DNA from: an uncultured Acidimicrobiales bacterium
GTDB lineage: Bacteria; Actinomycetota; Acidimicrobiia; Acidimicrobiales; SZUA-35
Reading direction: 5' to 3'
Length of the DNA: 64,000 nucleotides
Assembly: GCA_937922805.1 (NCBI GenBank)
Contig: CALAJV010000006.1
Coordinates: 124,001 to 188,000, forward strand
In this document: positions 8,653-17,316 of the stretch, piece after piece
Numbering within the stretch: the first letter of the stretch is position 1
How the letters are laid out: every line of letters begins with the position of its first letter
The notes under the pieces: generated by a model
Databases searched by the model: none
What the model was told of the DNA's origin: nothing
What the model saw: only the letters and a program-made list of their open reading frames with translations
Made by a program: the position numbers and the translations under genes

Positions 8653-9623
8653 CGTTCCTTTCAGCCTGGCGGTTGTGGTTTCTGCTCGGAGTAGCCGCCT
8701 TTGCCGTTGCCTATGTTCTTGTCCAACGACAACGTTCAAAATATGTTGTTCGTTTCAGCTCAGCTGAGCTGTTCGACTCGATTGCTCCCAACCGGCCAGG
8801 GCTGAAACGTCACGTGCCCGCCGTAGTGTTTCTTTTCTCGTTGGCAGTCGGCGTTCTAGCGTTCGCCCAACCGGCAACCGAGGTGCGGGTTCCTCGAGAA
8901 CGGGCCACTGTAATCGTCGCTATTGACGTTTCGCTTTCGATGCAGGCCACCGATGTAGACCCTGATCGCCTTCAGGCCGCCCAAGCGGCAGCTAACCGAT
9001 TCATTGACGAGCTACCACCCACCCTCAACGTAGGAATCGTGTCCTTCGCTGGTACTGCCGCCGTGCTGGTGCCACCTAGCCTCGACCGAGCGCCAGCTCA
9101 CGCGGCGATCGACAACCTTCGATTGGCCGAATCCACCGGAATCGGTGAAGCGATCTTTACCTCGATCGATGCTCTCCAAGCGGTGCCGACCGAAGATGGC
9201 GAGCTCGAACCTCCCCCTGCCCGACTCGTGCTGTTGTCTGATGGGGAAACAACGATCGGGCGTTCCGACGAGGAAGCTATTAGTGCCGCCCGGAAAGCCG
9301 AAATTCCGGTCTCGACTATCGCGTTCGGAACCAGTGGAGGGGCAATCATCTACGACGACCCTCGAACTGAGGCGGTAGAAGACGACTTGATTCCAGTTCC
9401 GGTCCGAGAAGACAACTTAAAGAAAATCGCTGACGAAACAGACGGGGTTTTCTTCACCGCGGCGTCGCTTGAAGAGCTAGAGGCGGTCTATCAAGACATC
9501 GGATCAGCAATAGGATTCGAGACAATCAACCGAGAAATCACTGATTGGTTTGTTGGGGCTGCCCTAGCGTTGCTGGCCTTCGCTGCAATGCTAAACCTGG
9601 CCTGGTTCCAACGCCTGCCTTGA
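8649..9623 (+). CDS. VWA domain membrane protein (BatA-like)
   Basis: A 324-residue von Willebrand factor A protein anchored in the membrane. Start ATG 8649 overlaps the DUF58 stop as ATGA; an earlier in-frame start is possible but would lie inside DUF58. Hydrophobic segments lie near residues 5-23 and 56-73, and a C-terminal one near 300-320. The VWA domain between them has the metal-ion adhesion motif DVSLSM and the later LLSDGETT. This layout is that of BatA-type proteins encoded with MoxR and DUF58. The likely role is as a metal-dependent binding partner outside the membrane; the target is unknown. Confidence 0.92.
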   Translation: MTFLSAWRLWFLLGVAAFAVAYVLVQRQRSKYVVRFSSAELFDSIAPNRPGLKRHVPAVVFLFSLAVGVLAFAQPATEVRVPRERATVIVAIDVSLSMQATDVDPDRLQAAQAAANRFIDELPPTLNVGIVSFAGTAAVLVPPSLDRAPAHAAIDNLRLAESTGIGEAIFTSIDALQAVPTEDGELEPPPARLVLLSDGETTIGRSDEEAISAARKAEIPVSTIAFGTSGGAIIYDDPRTEAVEDDLIPVPVREDNLKKIADETDGVFFTAASLEELEAVYQDIGSAIGFETINREITDWFVGAALALLAFAAMLNLAWFQRLP

Positions 9624-9677
9624 CCAGCGTTCACCCGGTTCATCAGCGGCGCTTCGGCTTACCCAAAAATCCGGCGC

Positions 9678-12600
9678 TCAATCTTCGGTGAGGTGTTCGA
9701 CCGGTTCTTCAGAAGCGTCGAGGCCTTCTGATATCTGAGGATCTGCGGTCGTTTCGGCTCCATCGAGCTGATCAAGTTCGATTGTCTGGTTATCGTCTTT
9801 GACCGTTGGCTTGGCCCCGAATGCTGGCGCTCGAGCAACCTTGCGCTCTTGCACCTTTTCGGTGAGCACTCTCGAAGAACCACCGGGTTTCATACTGACG
9901 CCGTAGAGGACATCGGCCGATTCCATTGTTCGCTTTTGGTGGCTGACGATAATGAGCTGAGCTTCTTTTCGGAACTCCTCAACCAGAGCCAAGAATCGAG
10001 ACAAGTTGACGTCATCTAGCGCGGCTTCGACTTCGTCCATCACATAAAACGGAGACGGACGGGAACGGAACACACCGAAGAGGAATGCCAGCGCTACCAG
10101 CGAGCGCTCACCACCAGAGAGCAAAGAAAGCTTCTTCACATTCTTGCCCGATGGCTTAGCTTCGATTTCGATGCCGCAGTTCAAAATGTCGTTCGGATTA
10201 GTTAGCTTCAGGCCACCTTTGCCGCCCGGAAACAAGGTCCCGAACAGCTGCGTGAAGTTGGTGGCGAGATCAGCGAAGGCCGACGAGAATACACCGACAA
10301 TCTCTTGATCAATAGACTGAATCAGTTTCTGTAAGTCTCGGCGCGCCGTTTTGACGTCGCTGACCTGTGTCTCCAAGAAGTCGAAACGCTCCTTCAGCTC
10401 CTCAAATTCTTCAAGGGCAAGAGGGTTGATCGCTCCCATGATTTTCAGTTCGCGCTCTAACTCTCGAACCTTATTCTCAGGAGTTGCACTTCCTTCAAAC
10501 TCCGGTTGCGGAGCGCTCATAGCGAATTCGGGATCGGTATCAAGTTCTCGACGGAGCGCTTCAGTTAGCGCTTCGAGCTTGATCCGATGCTCGGCTTCGT
10601 TTACTTCGAGTCGACTCCGACGTTCGCGCAGTTCAACGGTCTCTTTCTCAGCCGCAAGTCGGTTTCCTCGTTTCTCGCTCAGAATATCTGACACTAGTTT
10701 GGCTTGTTCCGACTGAGCTTTCTGCTCAATCTCAAGAACTTCGATCCAATCGGCGACGACAATCTTTTTCTCTTGAAGACTGCTAGACAGCTCTTCAACT
10801 ACCCCTAAGCCATGCTCAATTCGTTCTCGCCGCACCCGAGCCTTTTCACGCTCGTTAACCAGCCGTTCAAGACGGGCCTCAGTGGCTGATTGGCGACTCC
10901 TCAATAGCTCCCGCCGCTCCTCGATCGCGCCTATCCGGACCTCAAGTTCAGTACGGCGAGAAGCCACGGCTCGTGATCGTTCATCGAGCGTCGTTCGAGA
11001 CTCGTTGAGCGCTTCTGCTCGGCTCAGATACTCACGTTCCTCGTTTTCAGCGGCCGGTAGCTCGGTTGACAGCTCCCGCATCTCGTCAGCGTCTTTTTGC
11101 TTCCGTAAGAAAAGGGTCTGCCGTTGCCCAACAAGCTGTTCGCGATCAGCTTCTAGCTCGGTCAATTCAGTGGTTGCGCGGTCGAGGACCACTCCCGAGC
11201 GTTCCAGAACGGTCTCGCACTGAACCACTTCGTCTGATACTCGGTCAAACTCGGCGGTAGCGTCGGCTAGCTGCGATCCGATAGTCGCCAATTCCGACAC
11301 AACTTGCTGAACCACATTTTGGGTCGCTGTCTCTTGTGCCCGCGCTTCTTCTAAAGCGGTGGCGGTTGCACCGGTTCCTCCGGCCCGGAGGTGCCAGCCT
11401 CGAGGACCGAAGCGATCACCTTGGGCAGTTACGAAGGTCGTGGACGGATTCGCTACCAGCCGATCAACCGATTGCTGCCACGAAGAATCGAGTAGAACCG
11501 CATCGGCCAACAGCGTGTCAAGGACGGGGCCGATGTCAGGCCGTAGCGGTCGAACATAGCTACGGATCTGGTCAGCCTCGGGCCCGAGCTGTTGGGAGCT
11601 ACCGGTTGTCGGCGGCGGCACTGGTCCGCCAACTGACAGCACCGCTCCGGCTAGACCCTGGTCATCAAGCGAGCGCAACGCAGCTTCAGCGTTATCGTTG
11701 CCTTCAACGACGACCGCTATCAACGCGTCGCCAAGAGCAGCCTCGACAGCTAGCTCATAGCCAGGGTCGACGTCTATCAGATCAAGAAGGGTGCCGAGCA
11801 CTCCGGCGTTATTGGCCAACGCTTCAGATCCGGCCTTGATACGAGCCTCATCGAGTGCTTGACTCAATGCTTCAGCCCGAGCTTGCCACCGGCCGGCCTC
11901 GTTCTCTGCTTGTCGTCGTTCTTCGGCGACGGCACTCTGGCGTATGTCTAGCCCGGCCACAGTGTCTTTGCATTGCCCAAGTTTGGTTCTTAGGTCGGGC
12001 AGGATCGATTCGTTATGTCGTCGCTGTTCCTCAGCTTGGGCCTTCGCCTGCGCTGCTCGTTCCTTACGAGTGTCGAGCGCTTCAATTCGTTTTCCGAGGT
12101 GACCAAGTTCTTGTTCATCACGCTCAGTTGAAAGGCCCAAAGCGTTAATTTGGGCCCGGACCTCAGCGGCTCGTCCGGAGCCGGGGGCCAATGTGTCGCC
12201 CCAATCAGTGTCGAAGGTCAGCTGTTCATTCACAAGCCGCTTCTCTGATTCCATCAGATCAGCGAAGTCGGGTTGGAGCAGATCGATCTCAGCTGAAGCC
12301 TCAGTCAGCTCTGCAGTAAGGCGGGCTGATTCGGCCTCTAGCGATGAGACCAACCCGTCATCGACGGCGGCTTGCAACTCGCCTTCCAACCGAAGTTTGC
12401 GCTCCGCCATCACGTTCGCTTGGCCCCGAATCCGCTCAGCGGTACTCTTGGCCCGGCTTAGAACCTCTCCGATATCGGATGTTCCTAGTGCACTTAACTC
12501 TGCCTCGCCCTGAAGCACGTCAGCGTCAAGGGTAGAAAGCAGCGTAGAAAGCTGAGCTTCCCGGTCGTCGTACTCAACGCGAAGCCGAGCTGAAGTTGAG

Positions 12601-13322
12601 AGCTGACCGGTCAACGCCTTCAGTTCACGACCAGCCAGGTGAATCTTAAGATCATTGAGCTGGGCGACAACTGAGCCGTGGCGCCGCGCTGCGTCTGCTT
12701 GCTTTTCGAGTGGTCGAATCTGTCGCTTCACCTCTCGCAAGAGGTCTTGGAGTCGGCTTAGGTTATCTCCCGTTGCCGCTAACCGACGCTCCGCTCGTTC
12801 CCGTCGCTTCCGGTACTTCAGAACGCCAGCGGCTTCTTCAACGATGGCTCGCCGATCTTCTGGGCGAGCGTTAAGCACGTCATCGATCCGCCCCTGAGAA
12901 ACGATGATGTGCTGTTGTCGTCCGATACCTGAATCGGAAAGCAATTCTTGAATATCGAGGAGTCGACAGGAGACGCCGTTGATTGCGTAGTCAGAATCGC
13001 CGCTACGGAAAAGCGTTCGAGCAATCGTTACTTCGTTGAATTCGATGGGGAGAACTTTGTCGGCGTTGTCGATCGTGAGCGACACTTCGGCTCGCCCCAG
13101 AGCTTTTTTGGCCGCGGTGCCGGCGAAAATGACGTCATCCATTTTCTGGGACCGAACAGCGGTCGGAGCCTGCGCACCGAGGACCCAGGCCATGGCATCA
13201 ACAACGTTGGACTTGCCGCTTCCGTTTGGTCCAACCACAACGGTAATTCCAGGTTCGAGTTCCAGGACTGCTGGTTCAGCGAACGACTTAAACCCTTTGA
13301 TGGTTAGAGCCTTCAGAAACAC
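9678..13322 (-). CDS. smc: Chromosome segregation protein SMC
   Basis: SMC is the condensin ATPase that organises and segregates the chromosome, with ScpA and ScpB (not in the window). I choose GTG 13322, giving 1214 residues beginning VFLKALTIKGFKSF; the frame extends 26 codons further but those residues are not SMC-like. Walker A is GPNGSGKSN near residue 33. Coiled coil follows, a hinge near 510-640 (GVLGTLLDLIDV), returning coil, and the C-terminal signature LSGGERSLVALAF with Walker B FYVMDEVEAALDD. A 50-residue acidic tail follows the ATPase head. In mycobacteria smc also lies downstream of rnc and fpg, as here. Confidence 0.96.
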   Translation of the reverse strand: MFLKALTIKGFKSFAEPAVLELEPGITVVVGPNGSGKSNVVDAMAWVLGAQAPTAVRSQKMDDVIFAGTAAKKALGRAEVSLTIDNADKVLPIEFNEVTIARTLFRSGDSDYAINGVSCRLLDIQELLSDSGIGRQQHIIVSQGRIDDVLNARPEDRRAIVEEAAGVLKYRKRRERAERRLAATGDNLSRLQDLLREVKRQIRPLEKQADAARRHGSVVAQLNDLKIHLAGRELKALTGQLSTSARLRVEYDDREAQLSTLLSTLDADVLQGEAELSALGTSDIGEVLSRAKSTAERIRGQANVMAERKLRLEGELQAAVDDGLVSSLEAESARLTAELTEASAEIDLLQPDFADLMESEKRLVNEQLTFDTDWGDTLAPGSGRAAEVRAQINALGLSTERDEQELGHLGKRIEALDTRKERAAQAKAQAEEQRRHNESILPDLRTKLGQCKDTVAGLDIRQSAVAEERRQAENEAGRWQARAEALSQALDEARIKAGSEALANNAGVLGTLLDLIDVDPGYELAVEAALGDALIAVVVEGNDNAEAALRSLDDQGLAGAVLSVGGPVPPPTTGSSQQLGPEADQIRSYVRPLRPDIGPVLDTLLADAVLLDSSWQQSVDRLVANPSTTFVTAQGDRFGPRGWHLRAGGTGATATALEEARAQETATQNVVQQVVSELATIGSQLADATAEFDRVSDEVVQCETVLERSGVVLDRATTELTELEADREQLVGQRQTLFLRKQKDADEMRELSTELPAAENEEREYLSRAEALNESRTTLDERSRAVASRRTELEVRIGAIEERRELLRSRQSATEARLERLVNEREKARVRRERIEHGLGVVEELSSSLQEKKIVVADWIEVLEIEQKAQSEQAKLVSDILSEKRGNRLAAEKETVELRERRSRLEVNEAEHRIKLEALTEALRRELDTDPEFAMSAPQPEFEGSATPENKVRELERELKIMGAINPLALEEFEELKERFDFLETQVSDVKTARRDLQKLIQSIDQEIVGVFSSAFADLATNFTQLFGTLFPGGKGGLKLTNPNDILNCGIEIEAKPSGKNVKKLSLLSGGERSLVALAFLFGVFRSRPSPFYVMDEVEAALDDVNLSRFLALVEEFRKEAQLIIVSHQKRTMESADVLYGVSMKPGGSSRVLTEKVQERKVARAPAFGAKPTVKDDNQTIELDQLDGAETTADPQISEGLDASEEPVEHLTED

Positions 13323-13622
13323 ACAGAACTCGCTTTCACTGTTTTCGCACTCTTCGTTACCGTTATCAACACGAGCTGGATGCTCGGTCGGACCAACCAC
13401 CTAGCAGTACCACGAAACCGTTGACTGAAACACCAGCCCCGGTCCGCGAACATACAGACCCCAACGATCTTACCGCTTGCTACTAACCGGCTGGTCTTCC
13501 CAGGGCAGTTTTCACTGACCTAACCGAAAAGGTCCAACTCACGGACCCACACAGCAGTTTGTCGATCAATGGAGACGGGATTCGGCCCACATCGACGTGA
13601 AATCACCGTTGGTTGGAGTTCG
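13323..13622 (-). other. 300-base gap between the Fpg-like gene and smc
   Basis: No convincing gene, hairpin or promoter found. Some actinobacteria carry an acylphosphatase gene at this spot; no reading frame of that kind is present. Confidence 0.5.
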
Positions 13623-14462
13623 CTACACCTGGGTTTTGCAGTAATAGACCACTTGATGCTTGAAGCTGGTCTTCAGAATCGGCTCCCGAGATCGGGGGCT
13701 GAGATCTCCGTCTTTGCCAAAAACCGCAAGATGTTCTGCAAACTCGCCCGGCTCGCCAGATAGATCGAAAAACGGTCGATCTTCTGTTGATGTACCACGG
13801 TACTTAATCGCCTCGTGCATAATCCCGACGACCGATCTATACAACCGACGAATCTCCTGGGTCGAGAGCTGAGCGCTAACTCGGTCGTGACGGAGCCCGG
13901 CGTCGAACAGAATTTCGTTTGAGTAGATATCGCCAATGCCGACAAATATTTCGGGATCAGTGAGCATTACTTTAAGCGGCAGGTTGTGAGCCTTTACCAG
14001 TCGACCGAAGTCGATCCAAGACAATGGACTTTCCAACAGGTCAAGCCCAACCGTCTCTGGTGGCGGAAGCACCGTCGCTAGTTCATCGTTATGAACAACG
14101 TGTATTTGACTTGACCCTTTCTTGTCGGCGATTCGAAGATCCCCACCCTGGGTGAAGCCAATTACACCGACTACATCACTGGCAACTTTGGTCCGCCCAG
14201 TTGAGCGTTCCAGTCGGCCGTGTTCGCCTAATTGAATGGTCACCGCATGTTCGTTGTCGAGACGCATGACTATGACAACGCCAACACGCTCCACCAGATC
14301 AACCTTGGCTCCAAGTAGGTGCTCGTCGAAGTCCTTTTTAACCTTGGTTGCTGGGAACGACTTCAGACCAATGGCCTCTGCGCTCTTGATCTTTCTCGTC
14401 GTGGTGTCACGATCAAGATCTCGTCGAAGAGTTTCAATCTCGGGCAGCTCAAGTGTGCTCAT
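13623..14462 (-). CDS. Fpg/Nei-family protein with degenerate active site
   Basis: A 279-residue protein that aligns along its length with formamidopyrimidine-DNA glycosylase (Fpg/MutM). Family segments are clear: LPEIETLRRDL at the N-terminus, RLDNEHAVTIQLG, and GIGDIYSNEILF in the helix-two-turn-helix. However, catalytic residues are changed. The nucleophilic Pro2 position is Leu4 behind extra residues, the active-site Lys (RRGK) is Val62, LGMSGR has become LGEHGR, the Asn of GIGNIY is Asp, and three of four zinc-finger cysteines are gone (SPRS, then one Cys in YYCKTQ). It occupies the standard fpg place between rnc and smc and overlaps rnc by 14 bases. A non-catalytic DNA-binding role is inferred; glycosylase activity is doubtful. 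Confidence 0.85.
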   Translation of the reverse strand: MSTLELPEIETLRRDLDRDTTTRKIKSAEAIGLKSFPATKVKKDFDEHLLGAKVDLVERVGVVIVMRLDNEHAVTIQLGEHGRLERSTGRTKVASDVVGVIGFTQGGDLRIADKKGSSQIHVVHNDELATVLPPPETVGLDLLESPLSWIDFGRLVKAHNLPLKVMLTDPEIFVGIGDIYSNEILFDAGLRHDRVSAQLSTQEIRRLYRSVVGIMHEAIKYRGTSTEDRPFFDLSGEPGEFAEHLAVFGKDGDLSPRSREPILKTSFKHQVVYYCKTQV

Positions 14463-15174
14463 TGCGGTGTTCTCCGTTCCCCAAAAGGGTTAGTACCGCC
14501 GCGTACGCAGATCGCGCCGCGACCTGCTCAGCTCGTTTCTTCGATGTTCCAGCTCCGTGACCTCGAGCTACCCCGTCGACGATGGTGATGGCGGTAAAGC
14601 GCTTGTCGTGATCTGGGCCAGCTCCGCTGATCTCATAGATTGGGGCCCCGAGAGACATACGAGCAGTTAGCTCCTGGAGCTGTGTTTTGTAGTCTTTGCC
14701 GCCCGGTTCTTCGGCCGCATCGACAATTGCCTCTTTAGTTAGGCTAAGAATTACTTCTTTGGCCGCTTGCCAACCGCCATCCATGTATACGGCCCCGAAA
14801 ATGGCTTCGAGTGAATCAGCCAGAATCGATTCTTTTTGTCGGCCGCCTGATTGATCTTCGCCCTTGCCAAGCAGCAACAAATCTCCGACGCCCAATTGGT
14901 CAGCCAAGCCAGCCAGGGTTGCGGTGTTGACGACCGAAGCGCGTAGCTTAGCTAACTGGCCTTCAGCAAGATCCGGATAGCTGGAATAGATGTGATCGGT
15001 CACAACGAGACCGAGGACGGAGTCACCCAGAAACTCTAGACGTTCATTAGAGGTAGTCGTGGGATTCTCAGCGCAGAAGCTGCGATGGGTCAACGCAAGG
15101 GTCAACGCAACCTCATTGGCAAACCGGTAGCCAAGACGTTGCGAAAATTCTTCGGTAGTGAGACCTCCGCTCAG
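14449..15174 (-). CDS. rnc: Ribonuclease III (probable CTG start)
   Basis: RNase III cleaves double-stranded RNA in rRNA processing and RNA turnover. The catalytic motif NERLEFLGDSVLG and the second acidic site (ILADSLEAIFGAVY) are present, followed by a double-stranded RNA-binding domain from about KDYKTQLQEL to the C-terminus. The first usual start codon in frame is TTG 15105, but 23 family-like residues (FSQRLGYRF and onward) precede it. No ATG, GTG or TTG exists between them and the upstream stop. CTG 15174 overlaps the acyl carrier protein stop as CTGA and gives 241 residues, a normal length. I therefore propose translation coupled from CTG; a sequence error is the alternative. Confidence 0.92.
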   Translation of the reverse strand: MSGGLTTEEFSQRLGYRFANEVALTLALTHRSFCAENPTTTSNERLEFLGDSVLGLVVTDHIYSSYPDLAEGQLAKLRASVVNTATLAGLADQLGVGDLLLLGKGEDQSGGRQKESILADSLEAIFGAVYMDGGWQAAKEVILSLTKEAIVDAAEEPGGKDYKTQLQELTARMSLGAPIYEISGAGPDHDKRFTAITIVDGVARGHGAGTSKKRAEQVAARSAYAAVLTLLGNGEHRNEHT

Positions 15175-15470
15175 GAGTTTTCCCCAGCTTTGCTGTGCAC
15201 GTAGTCAACAGCGTCGCGCACGCTCTTCAGATCCTGGAGGTCCTCATCTTCGATTCGGAATCCAACGGTACGCTCAGCCAACTCTTCTTCTAGGGCCTCG
15301 ACTAGTTCGATCAAGGCGAGCGAGTCAGCATCAAGATCGTCAGCGAAGGAGTTGCCCTCTTTGATTTGGTCTGGCTCAATTTCGAGGATGTCGGCGAGAC
15401 GATCGCGGACCAACTCAAAGATCTCAGCTCGTGTCATTGGCGACTGTTCCATGTGTGTTTCGGCTGGCAT
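15171..15470 (-). CDS. acpP: Acyl carrier protein
   Basis: A 99-residue acidic carrier protein for fatty acyl chains. The phosphopantetheine attachment Ser is in DLDADSLALIELVEALEEE, and helix IV is followed by SVRDAVDYV. The frame has three possible ATG starts (15470, 15452, 15435) within its first 12 codons; family length fits any of them. It lies between plsX (403 bases upstream) and rnc, whose proposed CTG start overlaps this stop codon. An acyl carrier gene beside rnc and plsX is a common bacterial arrangement. The phosphopantetheine arm would come from CoA, whose synthesis gene coaD is 4 kb upstream in the same direction. Confidence 0.94.
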   Translation of the reverse strand: MPAETHMEQSPMTRAEIFELVRDRLADILEIEPDQIKEGNSFADDLDADSLALIELVEALEEELAERTVGFRIEDEDLQDLKSVRDAVDYVHSKAGENS

Positions 15471-15873
15471 TCTTTCGGTTCTTTCTGCTCTTAACTACTG
15501 CCGACTACTTGCTCGACTTCCCGACTTACGTTTTTCATTGAGTTCAAGGCTCAACCAACAAACCAGCCTGAGCGCTTAGATCTTGGAAGCTACGCTTCGG
15601 GCAAAGTCAGGCCTGGGCCTTTGAACGACGACGTGGTGAACGACCGCCTGTGACTTCCCTTCACTCACTGCCTAACTAACTGCTTAACTCAGTGCTAATT
15701 CGGCTGACATTGTTCGCCGATCCAAGCAATTTTGCTCAATCGACTCCGCAACGATGCGTCTATCGGTCGTATCTTACCAACTATTGGTCTTGCCTAAGCT
15801 GATGATTAGACGCTCTTACCCCAGGCGGGGCAATTTGTTCGCCAATTGGAGGTTTTGAGCCACTTTTCTTGCG
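15471..15873 (-). other. 403-base non-coding gap between plsX and the acyl carrier protein gene
   Basis: No open frame with protein-like content was found on either strand. Short self-complementary stretches occur (for example CACTG...CAGTG around 15665-15695) but none is a clear terminator. Because plsX and the carrier protein are on the same strand, an own promoter for the carrier protein-rnc-smc run is expected here; I could not identify its boxes. Confidence 0.5.
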
Positions 15874-16875
15874 CTACGGGCCTGCGACGAGTGACTGCCG
15901 AAAGCTGGTGACGATATCAGCCGTAGCCATTTCATCTGCAGTGCGAATGGCGTTGGCCAAAACCATCTCAGAAGACGATCCGTGGGAGATCATCGAAATC
16001 CCCTTCGTTCCGAGCAACATGGCTGCTCCAGTTTGACCGGAGTCGAAGAAGTTAAACCACGGCTCAGTAACGGCAGCGATTTGAGGAAGTACGGGTGCTA
16101 GCTCTGTATTCGTCGCCAGATCAGCTCGCAGCGCCTTCCTGAAAATTGCGAAAGCGCCCTCCAGAGATTTGAGGGCCACGTTCCCTGTGAAGCCATCGCA
16201 AACCAAAACGTCAGCTACGCCAGCCATGAGCTGGTCACCCTCTATATTTCCAACGTAATTTGCTCCGCAGTCGCTGGCCCATTGGCCGTCTTCAAGCAAC
16301 TCGCAGGTCGCTTTGACCAGGGCGTTGCCCTTGCCTGCTTCTTCGCCGATGGTTAGCACTCCGACCCTGGGATGCTCTAACCCAAACCGAGTTCTGGCGT
16401 AGGCGGTGCCCAATCTGGCGAACTGAACCAACCACTCGGGTTGGCAATCGGCATTGGCGCCGCAGTCAAGCAACGTCGTCGGGGTGGAATCGATCACCGG
16501 GAACGGCACCGCTATCGCCGGACGAGAGACCCCCCGAATGCGCCCAATCCTCAACAGCGAGGCAGCCATTACCGCCCCGGTGTTGCCAGCGCTAAGCATC
16601 GAAGATGCCCGCCCGTCCCGCACGGCCTCGGCGGCCCGAACGATCGATGAATCTTTAAGCCGACGGACGCTTCCAGCCGGATCTGCCCCCATCTCGATAA
16701 CTTCGCTGGCCGGGAGGATCTCGATGCCGTCGACATCACCGAGCCGATCTGGGTCACCAACCAAAAGAACGGGCACGCCGAACTCTTCCGAGGCGATTTT
16801 AGCTGCCGCCACAACAGGCCCAGGGGCGTTATCGCCTCCCATGGCGTCGACAGCTACCGGTAGCCGCTCGCTCAC
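15874..16875 (-). CDS. plsX: Phosphate acyltransferase PlsX
   Basis: PlsX converts acyl-ACP plus phosphate into acyl-phosphate, the donor for phospholipid synthesis at the membrane. The 333-residue length is typical. Family motifs include VDAMGGDNAPG at the N-terminus, the SAGNTGAVMAASL region, TLLDCGANADC, and VCDGFTGNVALKSLEG. The start is GTG 16875. rpmF lies 45 bases upstream, reproducing the widespread rpmF-plsX pairing that links ribosome assembly to membrane lipid supply. An acyl carrier protein gene follows downstream. Confidence 0.95.
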   Translation of the reverse strand: MSERLPVAVDAMGGDNAPGPVVAAAKIASEEFGVPVLLVGDPDRLGDVDGIEILPASEVIEMGADPAGSVRRLKDSSIVRAAEAVRDGRASSMLSAGNTGAVMAASLLRIGRIRGVSRPAIAVPFPVIDSTPTTLLDCGANADCQPEWLVQFARLGTAYARTRFGLEHPRVGVLTIGEEAGKGNALVKATCELLEDGQWASDCGANYVGNIEGDQLMAGVADVLVCDGFTGNVALKSLEGAFAIFRKALRADLATNTELAPVLPQIAAVTEPWFNFFDSGQTGAAMLLGTKGISMISHGSSSEMVLANAIRTADEMATADIVTSFRQSLVAGP

Positions 16876-16920
16876 TGAGATGTCCGTCTTCTTAGATGTG
16901 CTGCTGGAGTACGTCTGAGA

Positions 16921-17097
16921 TCAGACTTCGATTGCTTGACGGCCCTTATACCAACCGCATGCGCCGCACACTCGATGGGGCAGCTTAACTGCGCTGCACC
17001 GATCGCAAGTGCTACGTGACGGGGCAGAAAGAGTCCAAGACGAAGCTCGACGGCTCCGGGTCTTCGATTTTGACGTCTTTTTCTTTGGAACAGCCAT
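16921..17097 (-). CDS. rpmF: 50S ribosomal protein L32
   Basis: A 58-residue basic protein opening [19 protein letters not shown], the L32 N-terminus. Four cysteines in two pairs (C31-x2-C34 and C44-x2-C47) form the zinc ribbon, so this is the zinc-binding form. The start ATG 17097 has AAGGG about nine bases upstream. It sits between a GNAT acetyltransferase and plsX, the usual DUF177-rpmF-plsX neighbourhood. A stable hairpin with a four-base loop lies about 20 bases upstream of the start. Confidence 0.96.
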   Translation of the reverse strand: MAVPKKKTSKSKTRSRRASSWTLSAPSRSTCDRCSAVKLPHRVCGACGWYKGRQAIEV

Positions 17098-17118
17098 TTT
17101 TCTTACCCTTAGTCTGCT

Positions 17119-17138
17119 GCGCCGCTACTCAGCGGCAC
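17119..17138 (-). promoter_or_regulatory. Hairpin in the rpmF leader region
   Basis: On the minus strand GCCGCT-gagt-AGCGGC forms a perfect 6-bp stem extended by one G-T and one G-C pair, ending about 21 bases before the rpmF start codon. It could influence L32 translation; function is inferred only. Confidence 0.35.
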
Positions 17139-17316
17139 GTACTTGCTGCGATGTGCATGTCGTTTTGCTTGACGGACCTAGAAGTAGGCCACCGTCGGCA
17201 ACATAGATCAACACAGCATGTTACCGAGGTCCTAGGAAGTCTCCACCTCTGGCACCGCATCTCGGGTATGTGTCTCAAATTCGATATCTAGTGCCACGGT
17301 TAGCCCAAAACCGACT

